Assembly (NCBI RefSeq): GCF_035594125.1
Contig: NC_087190.1
Span: 7,286,962-7,350,961, forward strand
Direction: 5' to 3'
DNA length: 64,000 bases
Source of the DNA: Scylla paramamosain
Taxonomy: Eukaryota; Arthropoda; Malacostraca; Decapoda; Portunidae
The notes beneath the pieces are model-generated. The model was not told where the DNA came from. It saw nothing but the letters and a program-made list of their open reading frames with translations, and did not search any database. Shown piece by piece: positions 46,200-56,755 of this stretch; position 1 is the stretch's first letter; each line of letters begins with the position of its first letter. The position numbers were made by a program, and so were the translations under genes.

Positions 46200-47930
46200 G
46201 TGAGTCTTTTCCTTGCCTTCGAACATTTCATCAGTACATTTAAATACCCGCCATATAACCCCAAGGAATGGGGAATTTTAATTAAGGACATCTCTTCAGT
46301 TGCTCACTTCTCATTCCAAGATTTCAACACAGTTAAACGTTCTTTACTGAAATTACCACAAGCTCTGTATGATTCTCTAATTAAATTAAAATCCGATGAC
46401 TTCATTATTATCGCTAAACCAGACAAGTGCCGTGGCACAGTTGTTATGAATAAAAAGATTACCGCATGGAAGTTTAATAAATTTTAAGTGATTGTTCTAA
46501 ATTTTAATTAATTAATGATAATCTTTCCATTACATTACCAAATTTGAAGACAAGCTAGCTAAACTTCTGAGACATCTTAAACTGAAGGTTATCACTAAAG
46601 ATATTTTTAACCACCTTTTCACAAGTGGCTCGTCTGCAGGCATCATTTATGGCCTTCCGAAAACTCACAAAGTCGGCAACCCTAATAGACCCATTCTCAG
46701 CACCATTAACACACTTAATTATTAATTAGCTAAATATTTCGTGCACATACTAGAACCACTAACATCAAATAAGTTTAACTTAAAAAAATCTCTTGATTTC
46801 GTTAAAGAAATGAATAAATTAGAACCTTATAATACTGCCATGGCTAGTTTTGATATTAAGTCACTTTTCGCTAATATTCCCCTTGATGAAACCATTCAAA
46901 TCATTTGTGGTGAACTATTTAAGAACCATGACACCTTAATTATAATAGAAAAAAAAAGAAAATATTAGCCTTGGTAATTAAAGACTCTCCCTTCTTTTTC
47001 AACAATAAACTATATGTCCAAATTGGCGGTGTGGCTATGGGTTCTTGCCTTGGCCCCACTCTTGTTAATGTTTTTTTTTTTTTTTGTCATGAAACCAAGT
47101 GGTTAAACGAATGTCCTAAGTGAATTTAAATCTATGTTTTACAGAAGATATGTTGATGACCCCTTTCTTCTATTTACACACTCTTAACACATCCCTAAAT
47201 TTCTAAGTTATGTATTTAAACTCCAAACACCCTAATATTGAATTAACGTGTGACACAGAAAACAATAATTTTATCCCGTTTCTGGATGCATTTGTGACTC
47301 GTAATAACAACCATCTACATACTGCAGTTTACCGCAGACCAACTTTCACAGATTTGGGGATTAATTATTTATCTCTCATCCCTCGATCGTTTAAGATTAA
47401 TGCTATAAAAACCCTCTTATATCGATGCTACGCTGTGTCTTCTAACTGGTTTGTTTTTTGATCATGAGGTCAACTTAAGGACATCTTTCCGCAATAATGG
47501 CTTCCCGTTCAGCAGCATTGATAAAACTATCCACTATTTTTTTAGAAAACATATTTAGTCAGTCTTCCTCTAATGACACACAGATGACACGCGTGTCAAG
47601 AAATACATAAAATTATCTTACGATGGACATCTTAGCTGTACTATTAGAAAGAGACTAACTACCGTACTTAAAACACAATAACCTGACACCATTTTTTCTT
47701 TTATTTATTTGTTTTATTTATTTAATTTTTTTTTTTTTTTTACCAACGTTTATTATTACTTTTTTTTTCTCTCAAAGACAGTATTCCTATTGGACTTATC
47801 TCTAACATCATATGAAATTACTTGTTCGAGTTGCAAGACTCGATATATTGGAGAAACCAAGAGGAATATAAATATAACACAAAGAATCAGTCAACATAAA
47901 GGTACTTCAATGTCTACACAGAAACAGTTG
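46200..47930 (+). mobile_element. Penelope-like element (reverse transcriptase + GIY-YIG), degraded
   Basis: Penelope elements encode a telomerase-like RT joined to a GIY-YIG endonuclease, and both are seen here in order. DDFIIIAKPDK (about 46395) and IYGLPKTHKVGNPNRPILS (about 46645-46700) come first, then MASFDIKSLFANIPLDE (about 46840-46890). GGVAMGSCLGPTLVNVF, RRYVDD (47143-47160), DTENNNFIPFLDAFVTRNN and AVYRRPTFTD follow. Downstream KYIKLSYDGHLSCTIRK and ITCSSCKTRYIGETKRN (about 47817-47868) give the GIY-YIG start. Stops, frameshifts and poly(T) tracts break it in several places. Terminal repeats were not found. Confidence 0.9.
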
Positions 47931-48695
47931 GCTCACCAAGAGCAACTCACTATGATAGATGCTGCCAGAAGAGATCTTGAGGATAGAGTTCAATAGAGCA
48001 GTTTCACTTTCATACCCATGCATTGTAAGGAGGAACAAGGACCGTTAGCAGAGACTGAGAAGACATGTGAGATAAGTAGCTCAACAATAAATGAGTTAAA
48101 GCAGTCCAATTCCCTAGGAGGTACCTTGGACAATAAGAGGAGTGCGAAAAGTTGTCATAGAAGAGCAGCAACAGCCAACAGCTTGGAAAGAAATATATGA
48201 CAACTACTTTATATATATGGTTTTATGTAGAACACAGGCGTTGGATCTGATGAAAAGTGAAAATATTGTTTGTAGTGCTGTAATGAAACAGCAAGGCTAT
48301 AACAGTTTCAAGCCAAGGAGCTTCTGTGCAGGAAATTAATCTTTTGTTTTCACATACTTAAGAAATTTTTTAGATATTTTTCTGTTCTTAATCTTTATAC
48401 TTTATAATCTTGTTATACTTATATTTTCTTGCATTTAGTAATACATTCTTGTGATGCATCAATGGTGATAGTATTTTGAATCCTGTTATTTTAGTATATA
48501 ATATTTCTAGTATACTATATCAACAGTAAAATTTGAAACAGCAATTGATGGAAAGATGTAAAGTCTTTGGACTGCTGCATCACATGAAAAAAAAAAATAA
48601 TAATAAATAATAAATAAATAAGTAAATAAATAATGTACTGACAAGGTGAGTTTTAATTGCCTGATTTTGTTTTTATTGTCAATTTGGAAAAAAAA

Positions 48696-48700
<5 letters not shown>
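47931..48700. other. Unassigned; possible coding remains at 47940-48340
   Basis: Overlapping frames read SSTINELKQSNSLGGTLDNK and RKVVIEEQQQPTAWKEIYDN. They look less random than the flanks but match nothing that I know. 48341-48700 is AT-rich with no signal. Confidence 0.3.

Positions 48701-48778
<78 letters not shown>
48701..48778. repeat. (TA)n microsatellite
   Basis: Pure TA array of about 78 bases. Confidence 0.97.
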
Positions 48779-48784
<6 letters not shown>

Positions 48785-49044
48785 AAGAAGCATGTCAAGC
48801 GTTGGTTCGGTGCTCATCGTCACTTTTCCTGTAGCTTGTGGCAGGTCAAAACTTACTACCTCGGGGCGCATGACTGGAATAACACCGTGTTGCATATCTT
48901 TTCCCCACGTACCCATTCATCAAATACAGGCGAGGCCATAAATAGTGGCGGATTGTAAACAATAATAATGTCGGCGGTTCGTGGTAACCATCGCATCAGT
49001 AACAAAATAACAATAAAATGTATTTTACTCACCATCGTGTTTTA

Positions 49045-50173
49045 TTTCCCTTCTTCATGACTTCCTGTAGACAACGAGGACGAGGAGTCAACGAGGCCTT
49101 GCAGTTTATCTTGTGGAAGACTTTCCCACACTCGTTGCAGTGCAGCTTTCAGTTTCGGCAGTGAACTAGTGTCCTCTTTCTTGATCTCATTTTTCAGAAA
49201 AAACCACAAGTTCTCGATGGGGCTCCCTGCCACATGAGCAAACAAGTAGAGTGGTTGAACAATAATTGTGACTTGGATTACATTAAGGATTGGCCTGCCA
49301 ACAGTCCTGATCTTAATCCTAATTAATCTTAATCCTAATTAAGATCAGGACTGTTGGCAGGCCAATCCTTAATGTAATCCAAGTCACAATTATTGTTCAA
49401 CCACTCTACTTGTTTGCTCATGTGGCAGGGAGCCCCATCTTGCATGAAACATTCTGCTTTTCACTTCACATAACACTCCTCTAAATTGTCATATAACAGT
49501 TCTAAGTACCGTTCGCTGTTCACTGACTCTCTTTTCAAAAAAGACCAAATCGCCAACACCAAAGTATGTGAATGCTCCCCAAACCATAACTGAATCTGGA
49601 TGTTTTGCCGTTTTTACCGTGTATTTTGGGTCGTACCGGTCAGATCCTTTTGGTCTACGCACTCCTGCAAACTGTGTCCCAGATACTGTGAAAACACTTT
49701 CATCACTACACAGTACACAACGTTTTTTTCTCTATGGGCCACTAAATGTATTTCTTGGCAAAACTGAGCCTGTTTTCAATGTGCCGTGGAGTGAGCAAAG
49801 GTTTCCTCACGGCAGTGCGGGGAAGGGAGATCAAGCTCTTTTCTACAGTAACGTGATACTCTCCTGCGAGACACATTACCCAGTAGACCTGGATTATTTT
49901 CTTTTAGCTCACGTGCTGTACTTACAGGTCTAATACTCAAGTCACACTTCAACACAGTTAGAGTCCTTTTATTTACTTTTTTTGGCCAACCAGGTTTTGA
50001 TGGTGGGCTGGTACTGCATAATTTTTGGCGGCCCGGCATCGCTGCAGCCAGCGTTCAACAGTACGTTGAGGCTCACCAGTCTGTTGTTGAATAACATTTG
50101 CGCCAATTCCGGCCTTATGTAAGGCGTAAATACGACAGATTTTGTCTTGAATGATTTGTGGTTTATGTGCCAT
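49045..50173 (-). pseudogene. Tc1-like DDE transposase, broken
   Basis: From MAHKPQIIQDKICRIYALH at 50173 there is an N-terminal helix-turn-helix (GANVIQQQTGEPQRTVERWL), then a frame change near 50000 and PGWPKKVNKRTLTVLK, STARELKE. SDESVF (first catalytic Asp, about 49680-49700), RYDPKYTVKTAKHPDSVMVW and QDGAPCHMSKQVEWLNNN (second Asp, about 49400-49445) follow. The third-Asp/Glu block SPDLN is separated from ENLWFFLKNEIKKED by the inverted duplication, so the catalytic triad cannot be read through. Confidence 0.85.
49216..49439. repeat. Inverted duplication, 102-bp arms, 20-bp loop, in Tc1-like transposase
   Basis: Left arm 49216-49317 and right arm 49338-49439 are reverse complements with no mismatch that I can find. 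The right arm holds the true coding order (DGAPCH to SPDLN); the left arm is the inverted extra copy. Confidence 0.95.
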
Positions 50174-50423
50174 TGTCCAGTAAGCAAACACAAGATGCGC
50201 AAAATATCGCTCAGATTCTGACAAATCGTGCTTGCATCGTCTCCAAGACAATGTCACTACCCACGACACAGATCCCTGACCGTTAATCTGCAATGCCCCG
50301 CTGATGGCTCACGGAGCAAGCTGCTAAATAGGTGATTTTTAAAACATGTTCCCGTTAGCCAGACAGGAGGGGTGAAATGACCTTGATCAAATGTTGCCAT
50401 GCTGTGCGATAACCGCCATTATT

Positions 50424-50674
50424 TATAAATGATTTGAAAGATGAACACCTACGTCAAATGTTGACCAGCTGCCCCATGTCTGACCAAATCATTAAACCCA
50501 CAAATCTACAGATGTGCGGCAAAGCACCACAGAGGCACTTGCAACCACATCCTTATACAATATTATAGTGTTTTCTTTCATGAAGGAATATTTAAGTACC
50601 AACTCTGAAAAGACCTTATGAGACGAGCAGCTCAGTCTCATGAAATAATAGCTTATATATCTACCTTTAATATA

Positions 50675-50722
<48 letters not shown>

Positions 50723-50756
50723 ACATTTAATGGTATCCCTGAGCGGATTGATTAAC
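50424..50756. repeat. (GA)n microsatellite (50676-50717) in unassigned DNA
   Basis: GA array of about 42 bases; no gene in the surrounding 330 bases. Confidence 0.8.
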
Positions 50757-51669
50757 TTAAGAACATAAGAAATAAGGGAAGCTGCAAGAAGCGACCAGGC
50801 TTATACGTAGAAGTCCCTGTATAAAATATACCTATTTCCATCTATTATCCCTATCCATAAACCCGTCTAATCTTCTCTTAAAGCTCCCTAATGTTCTAGC
50901 ACTAACAACATGATTACTGAGTCCGTTCCACTCATCTACCACTCCATTTGAGAACCAATTTCTTCCTATCTCCTTAAACCTAAATTTTTCAAGCTTGAAC
51001 CCATTATTTCTTGTTCTATCCTGGTTGCTGATCCTAAGAATTTTGCTTACATCCCCCCTTGTTATAACCCTTATACCACTTAAAGACTTCTATCAGGTCC
51101 CCTCTTAACCTACGTCTCTCTAAAGAATGTAAATTTAACAGCTTCAAACTCGCCTCGTAAGGAATACTCATCCACAGTATCCTTTTAGTCATTCTCCTCT
51201 GTACTGATTCTAATAGACCTATATCTTTCCTGTAATGTGGGGACCAGAACTGCACAGCGTAGTCTAGATGAGGTCTGACAAGTGCTAAGTATAACTTTAA
51301 TATTACTTCCGGCCTTCTACTTTTAACACTCCAAAAAATGAATACTAGTACCTTATTTGCCCTGTTTCTGGCCTCTATGCATTGTTTTCCTTGACGGAGT
51401 TCGGAGCTATCTATAACTCCTAAATCTTTCTCGTGCACTGTACGTACCAGAGTTTCGTTGTTTAATGTGTAGCTACTGTGTGGGTTTCCTTTACCAGTGC
51501 TAAGTACTTTGCATCTATTGATATTAAATTGCATTTGCCATCTGTCTGTCCATTCATTCATCCTATCTAAATCGACCTGCAAGGCGATGGCATCCGATTC
51601 TGACTTAATTAATCTACCTATCTTTGTGTCAACCGCAAATTTACTAACATCACAACTAATTCCACTAGT
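50757..51669 (-). mobile_element. CR1 family, copy 2 (5'-truncated, reversed)
   Basis: Starts with one or two CATAAGAA tail units, then the 3' end and C-terminal half of ORF2. The reverse frame 51034-51681 is open for about 215 residues: SKFAVDTKIGRLI, DLDRMNEWTDRWQMQ, ALVRPHLDYAVQFWSPHYRK. The catalytic FADD reads FAVD here, so the active site is damaged. A frame change near 51034 separates the last block. It is truncated just before the YADD segment. Confidence 0.92.
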
Positions 51670-51904
51670 GACGATTGACAAGCTACAGCTCTAATAAATA
51701 GACTAGTTGTACGATGGCAATATCTACACGGTGATAGGCTACTCTACACTAAAATCTGTCAGTCACTTGAGCGCCCTAACACCGCAGTTAGTCAGAGACG
51801 GACTGCGATAGGAGAAGTGTCTGCGGTGAGCTCCACTGGGTTGTGTTCGCTTTGTATCTGTCCCGCGATGTTGTGTCTCACCCAGCTGGGAAACTGTGTG
51901 CCTG

Positions 51905-51906
<2 letters not shown>

Positions 51907-51994
<88 letters not shown>
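51907..51994. repeat. (TA)n microsatellite
   Basis: Pure TA array of about 88 bases; 51670-51906 shows nothing assignable. Confidence 0.97.
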
Positions 51995-51996
<2 letters not shown>

Positions 51997-52029
51997 AATA
52001 TTAATATAAAAACAAAATTATGGTTTGGT

Positions 52030-52225
52030 TTAAACGTTATAAGTCACAAAAAAAGAAAATGCACACATTAAAAAGTAAGTGGAAAGAATCATAACAAACA
52101 CTTAATTGCTAAAGATGAGAGGGTTGTTATATTAATATATTAATTAACTAGCGAGGGGCTACTGACCCCAGTGATTCAGATATGTGGCGTTGTTCGTTAC
52201 GTGCCCAAGACACTGAACCTGTAGA
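52030..52225 (-). mobile_element. LINE-D 3' UTR fragment
   Basis: AATTGCTAAAGATGAGAGGG, GGGGCTACTGACCCCAGTG and GTTCGTTACGTGCCCAAGAC match the 3' UTR at 53330-53560 and 56440-56640. No coding part is attached. Confidence 0.75.
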
Positions 52226-52732
52226 CTCAAAACATATAATGGTGATCTACGTTCTTGAGATATATTTTCCTTACCAGCTGCATTTGTATTGTTTACATAA
52301 TGCCCTAATTATTATTAATTTAGGCATAATTCGTTTTACAGATGAATACCAGCAAAAATGATCTGGGGAAGGAACCGCGGGTGTTGAGCTGGCAAGGTTG
52401 TAAATGTAAACCCTTGCCAACAATACCAGACAAGAACTTCGCTGTCTTCATGTTGGAAGCGATGGCGAAGGTAGTCGAGGGAGATGACGAAGCCATTGCC
52501 GTGGTGAGAATTTCAAACAGTTGGCTTATGTTATAATTGTACTGGTAAGAAAAACACGTAAGGTAAGGTAGTGTAAACATGACATTCAGTACTCTGCTTT
52601 TTCAGAGAGAATGATAATGTCATGCTTCACAGGTTTTATTTCTGCCATGTTCTACCTTACCATTTCTGATAGAGGAGCTAGGTGAGGGGTATACAACATA
52701 GATAAATTTTGTTTGAGAAAGAGTCTGTAGTC
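52226..52732. other. No gene recognised
   Basis: A short open stretch at 52342-52536 (+) reads like a small peptide but has no recognised motif. It may be an unassigned element. Confidence 0.35.
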
Positions 52733-53187
52733 GTAGCCAGATGGTGGAAAACTCGAAAGATTCAAGTGTGGGCACGAGAGCAGATTAAGTGGTTGCGGAC
52801 ATAGACGCAACATCCAGCATTATATTGCAAATGAGGATAGAGAAAGGAGGGAACAGAAAAGGCGCTACTGTCAGTTGCCTCAAACACCTGTGTTTCAGTA
52901 AGGAAAAGATGAGGTTTAGTAGAGGAGAGGCGGTGTTCTAGAGATTGAAAATTAGATCGTAGATCGCGAATGTTGCAGAAGTTAATGAAGAAAAGTTGAG
53001 GGGAATGTCAAGAAACTTACTGTTGCTACCAGAAGAGCAGTCCGACCTGGCGACATTTGTGGTCCCCTCCTCAAATAAGGGCTCCAAGTCTGGTGTAGGA
53101 ATCGCCATGATGATTTTGAATTTTGAGTAAAGGGTGTGTTTGTAATTAATTAGTTTTGTGAGAAAGAAGAGAGTTGTCTTTAGACTG
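52733..53187 (-). mobile_element. Family A, 5' fragment of a diverged subfamily (reversed)
   Basis: Reverse complement of the leader end (CTAAAGACAACTCTC), start codon region MAIPTPDLEP and the endonuclease start to FSTIWLRL. It differs more from other copies than they do among themselves, so it is an older subfamily. The rest of the element is absent; LINE-D starts directly at 53188. Confidence 0.8.
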
Positions 53188-53445
53188 ATTGATTTAGTTT
53201 ATTTCGCCGCAACATCACGGTCATATGGCACCACTACAAACCTTTAAAAGTGGCAAAAATTGCAGTTTTTAAAATATGGGTATTAAAAACTTATATTATA
53301 GGTATGGTAAAAATGTTAAAAGACCACTATGAAAGAAAATATAAAAAAAGGAAATGGAAAAAGCCATATAAAAGTTTGTGATAAAAATGAGAGGGTTGGT
53401 ATAGTAATGCTTTAGTTACTTTATTTCATTCAATTTAAATTTAGA

Positions 53446-53585
53446 GGGTACTGATGCCATTGACCCTGACCACTGTGTCTGGCATTGTTCGTTCCGTGCC
53501 CAAGACACTGACCCCACTGACCCAGATATTTGGCGCTGTTCGTTACATGCCCAAGACACTGATCCTGCTGACTCAGATATCTGGA
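53446..53585. repeat. 51-bp minisatellite in LINE-D 3' UTR
   Basis: GCCCAAGACACTGA recurs at 53498 and 53549 with the rest of the unit (GACCCAGATATTTGGCGCTG...) repeated. The other LINE-D 3' UTR at 56540-56690 shows the same 51-base period. Confidence 0.8.
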
Positions 53586-56050
53586 AGGTCTCTTCCTCAT
53601 CACGACAGCAGAAAAGATATCGCTCCTGCAACTCCACCATACTGAGACACTCCACTAGAAAGTGTCGCACTGTAAGGGTAACTAATAAACAGTCATCACA
53701 AAATGGACTTCCCGGGACGTGAGGTAACCGTGAGTGAGACGTGTATGACCCGTCCGGAGAAAGGCCAGTGCAGTCTCTGAATGGTGCTCCTACACAAGGA
53801 CGTCCATGAACGGAGTTACTGAAGTTATCTCACCCGTCTTAGTGGTGACAACCAAATCCTCCCACCTGCCCTGCCAACATGAAACAACTGCCATCCTTTT
53901 ACTGGAGTATAAGTCATGTAAGAGAATGAGGGTGGAAACAGGAATTCGAGTAGCCGTCTCTTTAGCCAGTCTATTGGCCTTCTTATTCCCCGGAACTCCA
54001 ACTCCGATGTGCAGGGACCCAGGAAAATTCGACGTGGGAGCCTCTACGCTGTAAAAGGTAAAGCAACTCAAGAATCAATAAAACAAGTGGATGAAGGGAA
54101 GAAGGGCTAAAATGTTGAATAGCGAAAGAACAGTCGCTAAAAACAGTGAAATATGAGACGAGAAGATTAAAAATAATTCTTAAGGCTTGGATAATTGTAG
54201 AAAGCCCTGCCATAAAAAGAGAACCAACACCGAGGAGGCTAGCGCCTCGAATAAAGGAAGGAAAGAACACCAAATCCGATTCCATTGTCGGATTTTGATC
54301 CGTCCATAAATACAGGAATTGAGTCAATGTGTGGAATAATGTTCCAAGGATAATGCACGAGACTCAAAATCTCGTAAATTGTTCTTATAAAGAATATCAG
54401 GGCCACAGAGAGAAATGGGAATTGTCAATAACCAACTCTAGGATATCTACATATCCTGTCAAATATAAGTCCCAAGAAACGAGTTTCCTCCACACAAATT
54501 CTTCTGTCATATAAATGGAAATCTGAACACCACAAAGGTGGTATGAATGTAAGACTATAGTTTCCGAAGCCGAGAAACGAAATCACCGAGTTGCAGGCGA
54601 AATGCAACTTCCTCGCAATCAAAGGCATTCGGGCCACAGAAAGGGATTGACAAGTCATCGACATACAAGCTACCACGAACTCCTTCTGGAAGCACATCAG
54701 TGACACTTTTATACTTACAGAAAAAAGGGCGACACTGAGTATACCTCCCTGTGGCACACCTCAAGTGGGAGAACTTCAGACAGAACGGCCCCAATCAGTA
54801 CCCTTAAAAAACGATGAGATAAAAACTACTGTATAAAAATAGGGAGTCGGCCACGGAGATCGAACTAGAACAGAATAAGTAAAATCCCGTGGCACCAACA
54901 TGTGTCATATGCTTTCTCCAAATCAAAAAATACTGACATGATGGTGCTTACTGGCGAATGCTTCATATATAGAAGATACTAGAGATAAAAGAGCATCAGA
55001 CAAAGACAGCACATTTTCCTAAAAAATATATTGAACAGGTGATAAGTAACTCCCTCTCTCCAAATACCACATAAACGTGACATTTTATCCTAGCCAGCAA
55101 CATATAAATCCATGAAGTAAAGGAAATTGGACGCTAATTAGTGGCTAACTGATGATCTTTTCCAAGCTTTGAAATGGGAATAATTACATCCCAAGAGGAT
55201 GAAAAATCACCGATATTCCAAATAAAGTTATAGATGTCAAGTAAAAAGGTAAAAGCTTCATCGAACATGTGGGGTGAAAAAGGAATATGGGATGAATCAT
55301 GGCACTAGGAAAAAGCTATGCGTAAAGAAAAATGGGACATTATAAGACCATGGGAGGCAAAATTGACGCCAAGCGATTTGCAACGTCAAAGATGAAGTGC
55401 CATAGGTGCAGTTGGATCCTTTCTGGAGACACTAGCAAAGAGCTCAGCAAGCAGTCGGAAACTGTCGTAGCATCTGTCACCGTCCCTCAGTCATGGAACA
55501 CAACAGCTGGAGGTGTAAAATACCCCCCACATATCTTGTGGACCCCATTGAAGACCTTGGTGATTGGAGAGTAAACTGTGATGGAGAAGACATAACTTCC
55601 AAGAATCCTGCCAAGACCTCTTTAAGGTGCGACGGGCACGGGCACGCGCTTGTCGAAAAGCCTCCAAGCAGTGGATATCTCCACGATGCCGTCAAAGGTG
55701 AGAAAAGGCAGCACGCTCTTCTCGAACAGCGCCTGTACAATCCGCATTCCACTAGAGAACAGAACGTTTAGGAAACCGTCCAGAACTCTTGGAAACGGAC
55801 TGAAGTGCAGCAGAGTGTAAAACATCAGTGAAGTATGTTGCAGCCTCATCACAATTTCTTAACTTATCTACTAAGAGAGCAAGGGTTCTAAGTTCTGTGA
55901 ACAGCTGCCAATTCGCCTTATGTAGACGCCAACGGAGAGGACGTGACTGTGGTGCAAAATCAGTTGACTGTAATAAAATTGGGAAGTGACCGCTTCCATA
56001 TAGGTATGCTAAAACTTTCCAGTTAAAATCAAAAAGGGAATTAGAGGTAC

Positions 56051-56054
<4 letters not shown>

Positions 56055-56107
<53 letters not shown>
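56055..56107. repeat. (GA)n microsatellite
   Basis: GA array inside the LINE-D endonuclease region. Confidence 0.97.
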
Positions 56108-56111
<4 letters not shown>

Positions 56112-56262
56112 ATCTATTGTTGTGAAAGTACCGGTTTGACTATGGAAATGGGTAATGTCCCCCTAACTTAAAATCTCTAATCCTGTATCCTGGTGGATAA
56201 AGAGGAAAGTAAAGAACTACGAGGGTTGACAGCGTCATCATCCCACAAAGGATTGCGACCAC

Positions 56263-56755
56263 TGATTGAGTGATTGATTGATTAATTAATTAAAGTTGGG
56301 GCGCCAGAACATCACGGTAATATGGCACCGCTACAAACCTTTAAAAGCAACAGAGATTGCAGTTTAAAATGCTGATATTAAAAACGAAATTGTATACTAA
56401 AAATGTTAAAACTACTAAAAAACGTAAACATTAAGAAAGGAAATGGGAAGAAACTTAAAAAGCTTAATTGCTAAAAATGAGAGGGTTGGTATAGTAATGT
56501 TTCAATTAATTAGTTTGATATTAAGTGAGGGGGTACTGACCGCAGTGACTCAGACCACTGTGTCTAGCAGTTGTTCGTCCCTTTCCCAAGACACTGACCC
56601 CATTGACCCAGGTATCTGGCGTTGTTCATTACCTGCCCAAGACACTGACCCAGGCCCCAAGATCCAGTGTTATTCGTTACGTGTTTTCCTCAATTGCCTC
56701 CATGTTTTCCCAGTGCAAGGATGAAGTTCTACCCAATACTATATAACTGATAAAA
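56263..56755 (-). mobile_element. LINE-D piece 2: 3' UTR only
   Basis: Starts with GATTGATTGATTAATTAATT and CAGAACATCACGG, then CGCTACAAACCTTTAAAAG and the 51-base repeats, as in piece 1. It ends at about 56755, where another ATTGATTGATTTAG tail begins. Same orientation as both neighbours. Confidence 0.8.

Larger units (their letters stand above)
48941..50423 (-). mobile_element. Tc1/mariner-type transposon with internal inverted duplication
   Basis: Ends AATAGTGGCGG (48941) and, reversed, AATAATGGCGG (to 50423) form short inverted repeats, each next to a TA dinucleotide (48939-48940, 50424-50425), the standard Tc1/mariner target. The transposase fills most of the 1.48 kb. A 102-base inverted duplication (49216-49439) lengthens it. 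Confidence 0.82.
53440..56240 (-). pseudogene. LINE-D ORF2 (EN end + RT + RNase H), heavily broken
   Basis: YLYGSDHFPILLQ (endonuclease SDH motif, about 55960-56000) comes first. FFDLEKAYDTCW (RT motif with the first catalytic Asp, about 54900-54935), GVPQGGILSVALFS (about 54735-54775) and GSLYVDDLSIPF (about 54640-54675) follow. The RNase H part shows LYLWTD (about 54305), FTVFSDCSFAIQ (about 54115-54150) and EFSWVPAH then GVPGNKKANRLAKETA (about 53960-54030). The last block HVPGSPFCDDC...VRHFLVEC is a Cys/His motif. Many frameshifts and stops; a GA array lies at 56055-56107. Confidence 0.8.
53188..56262 (-). mobile_element. LINE-D piece 1: endonuclease end, RT, RNase H, 3' UTR
   Basis: The 3' end on the left is GATTGATTTAG...CGCAACATC, i.e. 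a short AATC-type repeat tail on the element's strand. Then a 3' UTR with 51-base repeats (53446-53585), RNase H, RT and the end of the endonuclease at about 55975. RNase H after the RT is characteristic of the I/R1/LOA side of non-LTR elements. Confidence 0.85.

Noticed and set aside
49568..49933. Plus-strand frame of 121 codons
   Set aside because: It is the complement of the Tc1-like transposase on the minus strand.
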